This document shows, in pieces, positions 45,224 to 53,546 of a DNA stretch of 64,000 bases. The stretch's first letter is position 1. The number at the start of each line of letters is the position of its first letter. Both the position numbers and the translations under genes were made by a program. The stretch is from Methylobacterium sp. Leaf112 (lineage in GTDB: Bacteria; Pseudomonadota; Alphaproteobacteria; Rhizobiales; Beijerinckiaceae), in contig NZ_LMNG01000006.1 in the NCBI RefSeq assembly GCF_001423295.1, positions 1 to 64,000 on the forward strand, read 5' to 3'. The notes under the pieces were generated by a model. It saw only the letters and a program-made list of their open reading frames with translations, searched no databases and had not been told where the DNA came from.

Positions 45224-45390
45224 GTAGCCGGGAGAGGCGTCCAATACACGCCTTTCACTGCAAAGACGGTAATCCATGCTGGTCGGTAGGGATCAATTTG
45301 CCGCACAGAGCCTCAACCACACCAAGACGATCCGAGCCGAGCGAGTGCTGCTGCGGTGGCGACAGGGCCTCACAAAGGTACTTCCAGAAA

Positions 45391-45921
45391 ATGACTTATT
45401 CCCCGACCGTGACCGAGCAACCGCCCCCCGTCCAAAGCCGGTTAGCGGATTGGTACCGGGATGCAGACCTCGTCGACACCTTTTCCGCACCCCTTCGTAG
45501 CGGCTTGAACACCAACCTCCGCGCAATCGGAGAGGCAGTCCTCGGCCAACCTTTGCCGGGGCTAAAGACCCTGTTCTCGATCCGTGACGGCGTTACCCGT
45601 CGCCTCGGACTGAAGGCAGCCGAAAAGCCGCGCGGCTCGGATGATGGCAGCGATCATGTCGGCATTTTCCCGGTTTTGTCGATGCATGACGACGAGCTGA
45701 TAGTGGGGAAGGATGACCGCCTCATGGATTTGCGCATCTCCTTGTTGGTCCAGAAGGGATCTGATGACTTCGACCGCGTGCTCGCGACCACGGTTGTTCG
45801 ATGCCACAATCGTCGTGCGCGGGCTTACATTGCCGTGATCAGGCCCTTCCATCGTTTGCTGATCCGCTTGAGCCTTAGCCGGGCCGCCAGGGCTGACTTT
45901 GCGCTCGGGGCCACCGCTTAA
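45391..45921 (+). CDS. DUF2867-like protein
   Basis: A 176-residue protein from ATG 45391. Recognisable pieces are DTFSAPLRSGLNTNLRAIGE, FSIRDGVTRRLGL, FPVLSMHDDELIVGKDDRLM and VIRPFHRLLIRLSLSRAA, in the order of DUF2867 proteins, which have a steroid-dehydrogenase/polyketide-cyclase-like fold. No catalytic residues can be assigned. It lies between the two SnoaL-like genes in the same direction. Confidence 0.7.
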   Translation: MTYSPTVTEQPPPVQSRLADWYRDADLVDTFSAPLRSGLNTNLRAIGEAVLGQPLPGLKTLFSIRDGVTRRLGLKAAEKPRGSDDGSDHVGIFPVLSMHDDELIVGKDDRLMDLRISLLVQKGSDDFDRVLATTVVRCHNRRARAYIAVIRPFHRLLIRLSLSRAARADFALGATA

Positions 45922-46019
45922 GCTACGTTCCCGCATAGACTGGACTGCTCGTAACTTTTCGAGGGCGTTGTGCGGTAATCAAGGTGGCAGTTATTCAATC
46001 GCTTAGTAAGGAATAAACG

Positions 46020-46481
46020 ATGACAGAACTTACCAGCCTACCGACCCCGCTGAAGATGCTTTTCGGTAGTATCTCGGCAAAGAACAGCCCGGAACACATT
46101 CGCTGGGCATTTCAGGAATATGGGGATCGGATGTCCAAGGGCGATGCGCAAGGCATCGTCGATCTGTTCGCGCCCGATGGCGTAATTTTTGACCCCGTGG
46201 GTTCCCAGGAACGACGTGGCAAGGAGCTGTTCGATTTCTTTCAAGGATCATTCGAGGCGATGGGCGGGTTCATCGAGATGCGTCTCGAAGGCGAGGTGCG
46301 CATCGCGGGCGACTATGGTGCTGCGGCTTTCGTGGCACGGATGACCATCGACGGCCAAGATATGATAGTCGAGACGCTGGACGTCATGAAATTCGATGAG
46401 AACGGCAAAATCGCTTCGACGCATAACTATTGGGGAGCAACCAATGTCAAGGCCGGCCGTAAACCGGAAAAACTGGCATAA
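46020..46481 (+). CDS. NTF2/SnoaL-like protein
   Basis: A single NTF2-like domain in 153 residues: WAFQEYGDRMSKGDAQGIVD LFAPDGVIFDPVGSQERRG, then GDYGAAAFVARMTIDGQDMI and FDENGKIASTHNYWG. This layout is that of steroid delta-isomerase-like proteins. AAGGAATAA precedes ATG 46020. It belongs to the same run of detoxification-like genes; substrate unknown. Confidence 0.8.
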   Translation: MTELTSLPTPLKMLFGSISAKNSPEHIRWAFQEYGDRMSKGDAQGIVDLFAPDGVIFDPVGSQERRGKELFDFFQGSFEAMGGFIEMRLEGEVRIAGDYGAAAFVARMTIDGQDMIVETLDVMKFDENGKIASTHNYWGATNVKAGRKPEKLA

Positions 46482-46569
46482 AAACGTAGACTATTCACTT
46501 GATTTTCATTCGGCGCTTGAGGTTATGGCTAGATCAGTCTAACACATGCCAAAGCTTCAAGAGAGAAGT

Positions 46570-46686
46570 TTATTTGGCGCTCTTATCTCTCGCAGCGGGC
46601 ATATTGACGCTGTCCGTCGTCAGATAATCTGTCGCCGCTGGAGGGAAAAGCTGCCGAATAGCCTTCTTTACGGCTGCGGCAGTCGT
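46570..46686 (-). pseudogene. Possible C-terminal gene remnant
   Basis: In the 450-base gap before the oxidoreductase, the minus strand reads TTAAAVKKAIRQLFPPAATD YLTTDSVNMPAARDKSAK and stops, with a stop codon directly upstream. It resembles the ordered end of a larger enzyme but no family is assigned. The rest of 46482-46934 holds no gene. Confidence 0.25.
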
Positions 46687-46934
46687 TCATAGTATGATCC
46701 ATCCGATGCGTGTCGAACGACAGCATCCTGTCCGCTCTGATGCGTGGGATCTCAGGTCGGACGAGAGGCCCTTTCGTCGAGGTAACCTTCAATCTGAAAG
46801 CGGCTCTTCGCCGATGTCGGTGAATTGGATGCGGGCGGGAAAGCGACGGACGCAATCGCTGCTGACACAATCTGTCACTGAGCCGTTCTAGGTTGCCGGA
46901 ACGCACCTTCCAGCAGCGAGACCTGGTCAATCCG

Positions 46935-47867
46935 ATGAGACGCATCGAGTACGATAGATACGGCGGCCCGGAGGTCATGCGCCTTGCCTCCTTCGAACTG
47001 CCGGGTCTCAAGCCCGGCGAAGTGGCGGTCGACGTCCGTTTCGCGGCCCTGAACCCGGTCGACTGGAAGGTTCGCCGCGGTGACATGAAGCTCGTAACCG
47101 GCAAGCGTTTTCCGCGCGCCATGGGATGCGATTTCTCCGGCGTGGTTCTCGACGTCGGCGCGGGTGTGACGCGGGTCAAACCGGGAGATGCGGTCTTTGG
47201 CCTGACGAACATAAAAGCTTGCGGGGCGACGGCCGAAGCCGTCATCGCTCCGGATACCTTCCTGGCGAAGATGGCGGAGGGTGTTTCCTTTGAGGCCGCC
47301 GCGTGTCTCGGCACGCCTGGCGTCACCGCGTGGAACGGACTGGTCGACAAGGCGCGCCTGAAGGCCGGGCAGCACGTGTTCATCAACGGCTGCACCGGCG
47401 CGGTCGGCGAGGCGGCTGTTCAATTGGCGAGGATGCTGGGGGCCAAGGTCTCCGGGAGTTGCAGCGCCGAGTCGTTCCCACGCGCCCAGGCGATGGGCCT
47501 TCAGGACGTCTACGACTATCGCTCCACCGATCTCGCCAGGATCGGGCATCGCTACGATGTCGTCTACGACACCGCCGGAACGATGCGGATCGCGGTGGGG
47601 ATGAGTTTACTAAGGAAGGGTGGAGTGTTCCTCGACATCGATCCGCAGCCCTTGAAATTCGTCAGGGCCTTGTTCGACCGGCGGCTGAAGCCGATCATCA
47701 TCAATGCGAGGCCAGACATCCTCGACGCCCTGGCAAAGGCTTCGGGCGACGGGATTCTTCGACTGCCCGTTGCGGAGACCGTTCCGTTGTTTCAAGCCAT
47801 CCCGTTGTTGACAGCTCTGGAACGTGGCCGAAAGCTTCCGGGCAAGGCGCTGGTTTCGTTCGGTTGA
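46935..47867 (+). CDS. Quinone-oxidoreductase-like MDR family enzyme
   Basis: Zinc-free medium-chain dehydrogenase/reductase, 310 residues from ATG 46935; a TTG at 46893 is also in frame. Markers are YDRYGGPEVMRLASFELPGL, RFAALNPVDWKVRRGDM, PRAMGCDFSGVVLDVGAGVT and the NADPH-binding GQHVFINGCTGAVGEAAVQL A. Members reduce quinones or enones with NADPH. It precedes a WYL regulator by 45 bases and fits the electrophile-stress theme of this cluster. Confidence 0.88.
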   Translation: MRRIEYDRYGGPEVMRLASFELPGLKPGEVAVDVRFAALNPVDWKVRRGDMKLVTGKRFPRAMGCDFSGVVLDVGAGVTRVKPGDAVFGLTNIKACGATAEAVIAPDTFLAKMAEGVSFEAAACLGTPGVTAWNGLVDKARLKAGQHVFINGCTGAVGEAAVQLARMLGAKVSGSCSAESFPRAQAMGLQDVYDYRSTDLARIGHRYDVVYDTAGTMRIAVGMSLLRKGGVFLDIDPQPLKFVRALFDRRLKPIIINARPDILDALAKASGDGILRLPVAETVPLFQAIPLLTALERGRKLPGKALVSFG

Positions 47868-47912
47868 GCAGACCGTGCCGCTTCCCCGCGGCGATCATGA
47901 CGGGCTAGCCCC

Positions 47913-48641
47913 ATGACCAAAAGTCAACGCATCCTCGACCTTATGCAGATTTTGCGTCGACACCGGCATCCGGTTTCCGGCGCGGATCTGGCCATGGAAG
48001 CGGGAGTTTCACTGCGTACGATCTACCGTGACATCTCCGCGCTTCAAGCGCTCGGTGCCTCTATCGAAGGGGAGCGGGGTATAGGCTACGTCCTGAGACC
48101 TGGCTTCATGCTGCCTCCCCTCATGTTCTCGAACGAGGAGATCCAGGCCTTGGCGCTCGGCGCGCAATGGGTCTCGGAGCATACCGACCCGGGATTGGCG
48201 CTCGCCGCGGCCAATGTGCTCGCGAAGATCAGCGCGGTCCTTCCTGCGGACATGCGGGACGAACTGGAGAGCGATGCCTTTCACGTCTGCGGGAGGAAGG
48301 ACGGCACCGAACCACCCGATCTGATGGTCCTGCGACAAGCAATTCGAGAGCAGCGCAAGGTAAGGATCACCTATGTCTCTACGGGAGAGAAGCGTCGCGA
48401 ACACGTGATCTGGCCTATCGGATTGGGTTTCGACGAAGGTCGCCAAATGATCGGTGCCTTTTGCGAGGTACGGCAGGATTACCGGGTGTTTACCGCCGAG
48501 ACAGTGTCGGCGGCGGAAATGTTGCCTGAACGTTATCCCGGGCGTCGCCATGAACATCTTAAAAAGTGGTGGTCTAAAGACCCAGCGCATTGCAATGCCG
48601 AAGCGGTCAATAACCTACGACTCGTCAGGTCTTCCGGATGA
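47913..48641 (+). CDS. HTH-WYL transcriptional regulator (YafY-like)
   Basis: 242 residues. The N-terminal helix-turn-helix is QRILDLMQILRRHRHPVSGA followed by VSLRTIYRDISALQALGASI. The WYL domain spans about 140-215 with REQRKVRITYVSTGEKRREH and WPIGLGFDEGRQMIGAFCEV. WYL domains sense ligands, often nucleic acid or small molecules. It probably controls the adjacent oxidoreductase. The first third is close to YafY/DeoR-type proteins. Confidence 0.9.
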   Translation: MTKSQRILDLMQILRRHRHPVSGADLAMEAGVSLRTIYRDISALQALGASIEGERGIGYVLRPGFMLPPLMFSNEEIQALALGAQWVSEHTDPGLALAAANVLAKISAVLPADMRDELESDAFHVCGRKDGTEPPDLMVLRQAIREQRKVRITYVSTGEKRREHVIWPIGLGFDEGRQMIGAFCEVRQDYRVFTAETVSAAEMLPERYPGRRHEHLKKWWSKDPAHCNAEAVNNLRLVRSSG

Positions 48642-48766
48642 TAATGCAACGTACACAAACTTCGAGAGACTAAATCCCTCTATTTGAGTTTGTGTGGCGT
48701 AATTTTTTCGAACTAAACTGCTCGCCACAATAATTCTTTCCTAAAAATCAGAAATAGGCCGTCATC

Positions 48767-49435
48767 ATGTTGCAGCAGGATAGTTTCGATTTCTTGGCGC
48801 GCCTCAAAAATAACAATTCGACGCAATGGGCACATGATCAACAAGATGAGATGAATAGAACAAAAAATGATGTCACCGAATTCGCCGCATGCATCGTCGC
48901 AGAGGTATCTAAATTCGATGAGGCAATAGCAAAGAAACCTCCGAAGCCCGAGACATGCGTGACACGACTCAACCGGGACCTGCGTTTTGGAAAAGGGAAG
49001 GGTCCATACAAGACGGACTTCTATATCGTCGTGGGTCTACAGGGCATTCAGGGCCTTGCAGCCAGCTACGCTGTACACATTGAGCCCGGCAATTGTTTCG
49101 TCGGAGGTGGAGCGCCCAACCCTAAGGGTCCGGACTTACTGAATTACCGTAGAAAGGTTTCACATGGCTTCAAAGATTTTGAGCGCATCGTCACGAGTCA
49201 CTCATTTGTGGAACTGTTCCCCAACGGAATACAGTCTCAAAGCGGCAAGTCACTGAAGCGCGGGCCGCTTCAATTCGAGCATGACGACCCGGCAATGGAA
49301 TACTTGAAAAAAGATGGTTTTATAACGAGGGAGTTCTTGCCCGACGTTAGACTTACCAAATCGAGCGGCCTGAAAGAGATCGTCGATCTTCTCAAGGGCT
49401 CGAAGCCATTGATCGATTTCTTAAATCGCGCATAG
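48767..49435 (+). CDS. DUF2461 family protein
   Basis: 222 residues with the family pattern FDFLARLKNNNSTQWAHDQQ, TRLNRDLRFGKGKGPYKTDF (conserved R-D-R-F-K-PYK), and YAVHIEPGNCFVGGGAPNP. Function unknown for the family. Base composition is clearly more A/T-rich than the flanks, and the upstream gap (48642-48766) is AT-rich, so this part was probably acquired from a different source. It ends 50 bases before the kfrA stub. Confidence 0.85.
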   Translation: MLQQDSFDFLARLKNNNSTQWAHDQQDEMNRTKNDVTEFAACIVAEVSKFDEAIAKKPPKPETCVTRLNRDLRFGKGKGPYKTDFYIVVGLQGIQGLAASYAVHIEPGNCFVGGGAPNPKGPDLLNYRRKVSHGFKDFERIVTSHSFVELFPNGIQSQSGKSLKRGPLQFEHDDPAMEYLKKDGFITREFLPDVRLTKSSGLKEIVDLLKGSKPLIDFLNRA

Positions 49436-49488
49436 CCTGCCTTTATCATAAAATCTTAATTGATGCATCAGGCGCTAGACGATTATAC

Positions 49489-49515
49489 GGCACCGTTGTG
49501 CGTAAAGCCGGGTGA
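49489..49515 (+). pseudogene. Last eight codons of a second kfrA-like gene
   Basis: Reads G-T-V-V-R-K-A-G-stop and matches the end of the KfrA gene (G-T-L-V-R-K-A-G-stop at 42939-42965). Including three bases after the stop, 25 of 30 positions agree and most differences are synonymous, as expected of former coding sequence. Upstream similarity stops. It flanks the 6.5 kb between kfrA and the membrane/MBL module. Confidence 0.55.
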
Positions 49516-49518
49516 ACG

Positions 49519-50220
49519 TCAGGTGGCTTTCTCGGGTTTCGGATCGCGCCTCGTCGTCGAGGCGGGCTGCCTGAGCGGCCTCGCCGCCTTCCTTGCGAGC
49601 ACCGTGCATACGAAGCGCTCGCCGTAGGTGGACGCGGTGTGCCGGACGACCAGGAACTGCAGCAGCAGGCAGCCGAGATAGGCCATCAGGACCGTCGGCG
49701 GCTCGATTATGACGGCTGCGGCCGCACCCAGCCCGATCAGGCACAACGCCGCGAACCCCGTGTAGTCGCGGGTGAACAGGTACTCGCCATGGCTGTAGAG
49801 GACCGCCGGATCGTTCTCGCTGTCCTTGAAGAGGCGGTACCACATCCGGTTCTCGGCCACAGGGTCGGTCGGCCAGTCCTTGCCCAGCAGCTTCCTCAGG
49901 CCGTTGAGGTCGATGCGGGGATCGGAGGCGGCGAACACGCTGAAGGCGCGGTGGCCGGGCAATGCATGCTTCCAACGCAGGAAGACCAGCCGGGTCTTGG
50001 TGGGGTCGCTCAGCAGCCCGTTGGCGACGGTGGTGAGGATGAGGGCCAGCGACAGTGGGACGAGGCTCGTGGCGCCCGCGACCACGCCCTTGAGACCGAC
50101 GGTGGAGACGGCCTGGTACTGCGAGAAGGCATAGAGGACGGCGACGTTCGCGGCGATGGTCGTCCAGAGCTTCGGCCGGTTCGCATCCTTCAGGGCCTTG
50201 GACGTGGACCCCTTGCTCAC
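49519..50220 (-). CDS. Four-helix membrane protein paired with an MBL protein
   Basis: 233 residues from GTG 50220, which has GGAGGAG 5 bases upstream. Predicted helices: LWTTIAANVAVLYAFSQYQA (about 17-37), GVVAGATSLVPLSLALILTT (about 45-68), then FAALCLIGLGAAAAVIIEPP and VLMAYLGCLLLQFLVV (about 155-195). A soluble stretch of about 85 residues (FLRWKHALPGHRAFSVF... MWYRLFKDSEND) separates the pairs. The tail is basic. Its start overlaps the MBL stop by 4 bases, so the two are made together. The layout resembles pore-forming effectors of defence systems, but no family is recognised. Confidence 0.7.
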   Translation of the reverse strand: MSKGSTSKALKDANRPKLWTTIAANVAVLYAFSQYQAVSTVGLKGVVAGATSLVPLSLALILTTVANGLLSDPTKTRLVFLRWKHALPGHRAFSVFAASDPRIDLNGLRKLLGKDWPTDPVAENRMWYRLFKDSENDPAVLYSHGEYLFTRDYTGFAALCLIGLGAAAAVIIEPPTVLMAYLGCLLLQFLVVRHTASTYGERFVCTVLARKAARPLRQPASTTRRDPKPEKAT

Positions 50221-51326
50221 GTGTACTCCTCCACGCGGTCGAAGAACGGCACCTGACCGGCCGCGGTGTATCCGGGTCGGGCCGGGAATCCGCCCCAGTG
50301 CACCTTGGACACGCCCTGTGTGGCGATCACGTAGCCGCCGCGCCGGGTGAAGGCGTTGAGCACGATGTTGCGTGGATGCTTGCTGTCGTCGGCAGGGGCC
50401 GAAACGTAGGCGGAGAACCGCGTCGGGCCGTGCTGGGGCTGGATCGGGCCCAGGATGCGGTTCAGCATGGTCGGGCCGGAATTGCGGCGGCTGCCGTGAT
50501 GGGGAACCTGCACCATTTGGAAGCCCTGGAGAGGAAGCCCCATCCGAACGGCTGCTTCCGCCGCCCATCCCAGCCCGCGATTGCCGGCATCCCCCGTCAG
50601 CAGGACCGGGCCGCCGTCGAACGAGCCGTACAGGACAACGCTCGACTCGTTGCTGGCGCTGGTGATGCCGCCGTCCCTGAGACGCTCCCTGTCCCAGGTT
50701 TCGGTCGTCCAGCTCTGCAGGGACGCCTTCACAGACTCGAACAGGCGGCTCGCCGGGCTGGCCTTGCCGATCCATAGGCCCTGTCGCTCGATGGCTGGCT
50801 GGTCGGGGTCCGGCGTCTTATCGAACTGGGGTAACAGGTGAAGGTAGGTCCATAGGTCCGGCGACAGAACGCGGAATGGTCCGATGTCACTGCCTGCGAA
50901 TGCTGGGCGTATGGCGCACCCCTGTTCTGCGGCCAGGTCGTAGACGTCCGAGACGATATCGTACTCGCCCTTGATCCGACGGGTGAGGCTTTCGATGGTC
51001 GTCGCCTTGTTTGCAAACAACGGGAACGCTTCCTCGGCATGGAGCCAGAGGGCGTGCATCCATAGATTTCGAACCGGGATCCGCTCGAAGACCGTGCGTA
51101 AGCCGGAAGCGTGGTCGCCGTCGGCATGGGTCAGGACAACGTGCTCCAGGACCGGGCTGGGACCGAAGAACCGCCTGAGGTGGGCGACGATCTGCTCGCC
51201 GGTCTTGGCATGCCCGCCGTCGACCAGCATCAGCTTGTAATCGTAGGGCTCGCCGTACCGGATGACGATGGCGTCACCGGCCTTCGACGCATCGCCGACC
51301 GGCAGGAACTCGATCTCGCACTTCAT
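50217..51326 (-). CDS. ComEC/Rec2-like metallo-beta-lactamase fold protein
   Basis: A 369-residue soluble hydrolase-like protein. Metal motifs: TH67-A-D69-G-D71-H72 in VVLTHADGDHASGL, a central D in VLLTGDAGNRGLG, and the final His in VPHHGSRRNSGP. LMLVDGGHAKTGE near 33-45 is the usual first strand. This matches the beta-lactamase domain of ComEC/Rec2, here without its membrane channel part. It is translationally coupled (GTGA) to the four-helix membrane protein. Activity as a nuclease or phosphodiesterase is plausible but not shown. Confidence 0.82.
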   Translation of the reverse strand: MKCEIEFLPVGDASKAGDAIVIRYGEPYDYKLMLVDGGHAKTGEQIVAHLRRFFGPSPVLEHVVLTHADGDHASGLRTVFERIPVRNLWMHALWLHAEEAFPLFANKATTIESLTRRIKGEYDIVSDVYDLAAEQGCAIRPAFAGSDIGPFRVLSPDLWTYLHLLPQFDKTPDPDQPAIERQGLWIGKASPASRLFESVKASLQSWTTETWDRERLRDGGITSASNESSVVLYGSFDGGPVLLTGDAGNRGLGWAAEAAVRMGLPLQGFQMVQVPHHGSRRNSGPTMLNRILGPIQPQHGPTRFSAYVSAPADDSKHPRNIVLNAFTRRGGYVIATQGVSKVHWGGFPARPGYTAAGQVPFFDRVEEYT

Positions 51327-51576
51327 CGGCTATCCCCGACGACCGTCGACCGCTCGATGCCTCGGTTCGAAAGCTTTTCGCGCAAAGTCTTCGGCCGATG
51401 GCAACCTCAGCCGACAATTGCAAGTTAAGGTTTCTGGGCTCGTTTTGTTCCTCAAGCTTGCCTCGTGACCGAGCCCTTGGAGGCGTGCAAACATGGTCGC
51501 CCTGCCACGGCTCATCCGCGGTCGCGCCCTACGCCGCGATCCGGCGACGTCCTCCCAATGCGAAGGTGCCGCGAGC

Positions 51577-52455
51577 GTGCATCAGTCGATCATCCTGAAG
51601 GTCCAGGCGGAGGCCCAGGACCGCAACGTTCCGCTGGCGAGCATCCTGAGCCGTGCGCGGATCGCGGCGAGACGACTGTCGCTGCCCGGCGTGCCGGATT
51701 GGCTGGAGAAGGAGACGGACGGCTATGGGGCGGACGACGAGTTGCCGCCCTACCGCATCGTCGAGTGCTGGCACGAGTTCCGCAACCCCATGCGTGGATG
51801 GTGCCCCATCGTCCACGAGGGCGCCCAGCCGGTCGTAGGCCTCTTCCAATCGGTCTACGAGTTGGAAGAGCTGCTCCACGGTGCGTCCTCCGGGTATCTC
51901 ACGGCGGCACGTGGGCCGGTGCGGATGGATGCCTACGGAAGCGCACTCACGTTTCCCACCCGGTATCGATTCACCTCGATGGAGGTCTCGCGTGCGCTGG
52001 GAATGGTGCGTCGGCTGATCCTCGACTGGACGATTGCCCTAGAGAGCGCCGGCGTCCTCGGCGACGGTACCATGTTCACCGCATCGGAACGGACGGAGGC
52101 ATACAGCGTGACCCAGAACTTCATCGCCCAGAACCAGTCCATCGGCGTCGCCGGCAACGTCTCCGGCGGCACGAACACGATTGCCGCGAACCAGACGTCC
52201 GACGGCGGCATGGACGTCCGGAAGGTCCGGGATTTCCTGGCCGAGACGAGCGGCCTGATCGCACATCTCCCGTCTGCGGTCAGGGACGAGATGCGCGAGG
52301 TCGTCGCGGAGGCGCAGGCCGAGGCGGGCAAAGCGAACCCCGACGGAAAGAAGGTTGGAAAGGCGCTCGCGGTCATCAAGGACTTGGGCATGCGCGCCGG
52401 CGGTGGCGTCATCGCAAGCGGCATCGTCTCCGGTGTCGGCGTCCTCCTCTCCTGA
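51577..52455 (+). CDS. AbiTii-domain protein
   Basis: 292 residues from GTG 51577; the frame extends to an ATG at 51493. The N-terminal 170 residues follow the AbiTii pattern: SIILKVQAEAQDRNVPLASI LSRARIAARRLSLPGVPDWL EKETDGYG...LPPYRIVEC. The C-terminal part has a polar linker (NQSIGVAGNVSGGTNTIAAN Q) and a Gly-rich hydrophobic end (GGGVIASGIVSGVGVLLS) that may contact membranes. AbiTii is named from abortive infection. It is divergent from the MBL pair and upstream of the DUF5131-TcmP pair. Confidence 0.8.
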   Translation: MHQSIILKVQAEAQDRNVPLASILSRARIAARRLSLPGVPDWLEKETDGYGADDELPPYRIVECWHEFRNPMRGWCPIVHEGAQPVVGLFQSVYELEELLHGASSGYLTAARGPVRMDAYGSALTFPTRYRFTSMEVSRALGMVRRLILDWTIALESAGVLGDGTMFTASERTEAYSVTQNFIAQNQSIGVAGNVSGGTNTIAANQTSDGGMDVRKVRDFLAETSGLIAHLPSAVRDEMREVVAEAQAEAGKANPDGKKVGKALAVIKDLGMRAGGGVIASGIVSGVGVLLS

Positions 52456-52787
52456 AGGAGCCACGTTCCGAGCGGCGCACCATCAAGACTGCCCTTACCT
52501 ACGTTGGACCGTACTCGGTCGTCGGGCGGGCAAGCGATAGCCAAGCCTTCAACGTGCTGAGACCGTGCGCCATTGCGATCAGCCCGCGAACGGGGCGCGC
52601 CGGTTCGAAATGACGTATCGCCTCCTGGAGGATCGTGACCTCGGACGCTCGGTCCGTGAGGACAGTGAGGCGCTGCCACTGGCGTCGGTCACGGAGTGGA
52701 GGGCTTATTCCGAGGTCTGGTGCAAGGCATCCCGCTCGGCCAAGCTGACCGTTGCCACATCCCTCCATAGGTTCTATTTTTGTTCAC
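52456..52787. other. Intergenic region before DUF5131
   Basis: About 330 bases without a convincing gene. The promoter of the DUF5131-tcmP pair should lie here; AGGTTCTATTTTTGTTCAC near 52770 is the only AT-rich stretch. Confidence 0.35.
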
Positions 52788-53537
52788 ATGGCCCAGAATT
52801 CGGCGATAGAGTGGACCGAGGCGACTTGGAACCCGGTGACGGGCTGCACCAAGATTAGCGCCGGCTGCGACAACTGTTATGCCGCGAGGTTCTCGGAGCG
52901 CTTCCGGGGCGTCCCGGATCATCCATTCGAGTCGGGTTTCGACCTGACCCTCCGCCCGAACCGTCTCGAACAGCCGCTCACATGGCGGCGTCCGAGGATG
53001 ATCTTCGTGAATTCGATGAGCGACCTGTTCCACAAGGACGTTCCGGTCTCGTTCGTGGACCGTGTCTTCGACACCATGGAGCGGGCCGACTGGCATGAGT
53101 TCCAGATACTGACGAAGCGCAGTTCGCTGATGCGCGACTACGTCAACGCCCGTTATCGAGACGGACCAGTGCCACCTCACATCTGGCTCGGCGTGTCCGT
53201 CGAGGACGGCAGCAAGAAGTCTCGGGTCACTCACCTCTCGAAGACAAACGCATCCGTGCGTTTCCTGTCGGTCGAGCCCTTGTTAGGCCCCGTCGGCAGT
53301 TTAAATCTGAACGGCTTGCATTGGGTCATTGTGGGCGGCGAAAGCGGGCCTGGCGCCCGCCCCATGGAGAGATCCTGGGTCGTCGACCTCCTGGAACAGT
53401 GCACGCGTGCCGACGTCCCGTTCTTTTTCAAGCAATGGGGCGGCCGTTCGCCGAAAACCGGTGGCCGGCTGCTGGATGGACGGGAGCACAATGGATGGCC
53501 GAGGAGTGCGCGCGCGGCGCTGTCCGCCGTGGCGTAG
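52788..53537 (+). CDS. DUF5131 (phage Gp37/Gp68-like) three-Cys protein
   Basis: 249 residues. The N-terminus SAIEWTEATWNPVTGC is diagnostic, with C20, C27 and C30 (C-x6-C-x2-C) resembling a radical-SAM cluster site. Later motifs are IFVNSMSDLFHKDVP, EFQILTKRSSLM, IWLGVSVE, and VIVGGESGPGARPM, which fit an altered TIM barrel. It is named for phage homologues and typically travels with TcmP. tcmP starts 9 bases downstream. The reaction is unknown. Confidence 0.9.
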   Translation: MAQNSAIEWTEATWNPVTGCTKISAGCDNCYAARFSERFRGVPDHPFESGFDLTLRPNRLEQPLTWRRPRMIFVNSMSDLFHKDVPVSFVDRVFDTMERADWHEFQILTKRSSLMRDYVNARYRDGPVPPHIWLGVSVEDGSKKSRVTHLSKTNASVRFLSVEPLLGPVGSLNLNGLHWVIVGGESGPGARPMERSWVVDLLEQCTRADVPFFFKQWGGRSPKTGGRLLDGREHNGWPRSARAALSAVA

Positions 53538-53546
53538 GGGCGACGG

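Noticed and set aside
46583..47395. 270-codon minus-strand frame overlapping the quinone-oxidoreductase gene
   Set aside because: The plus strand there encodes a complete MDR enzyme; the antisense protein has no family character.
52039..52679. Minus-strand frames opposite the AbiTii gene
   Set aside because: AbiTii motifs are clear on the plus strand; the antisense frames are shadows.
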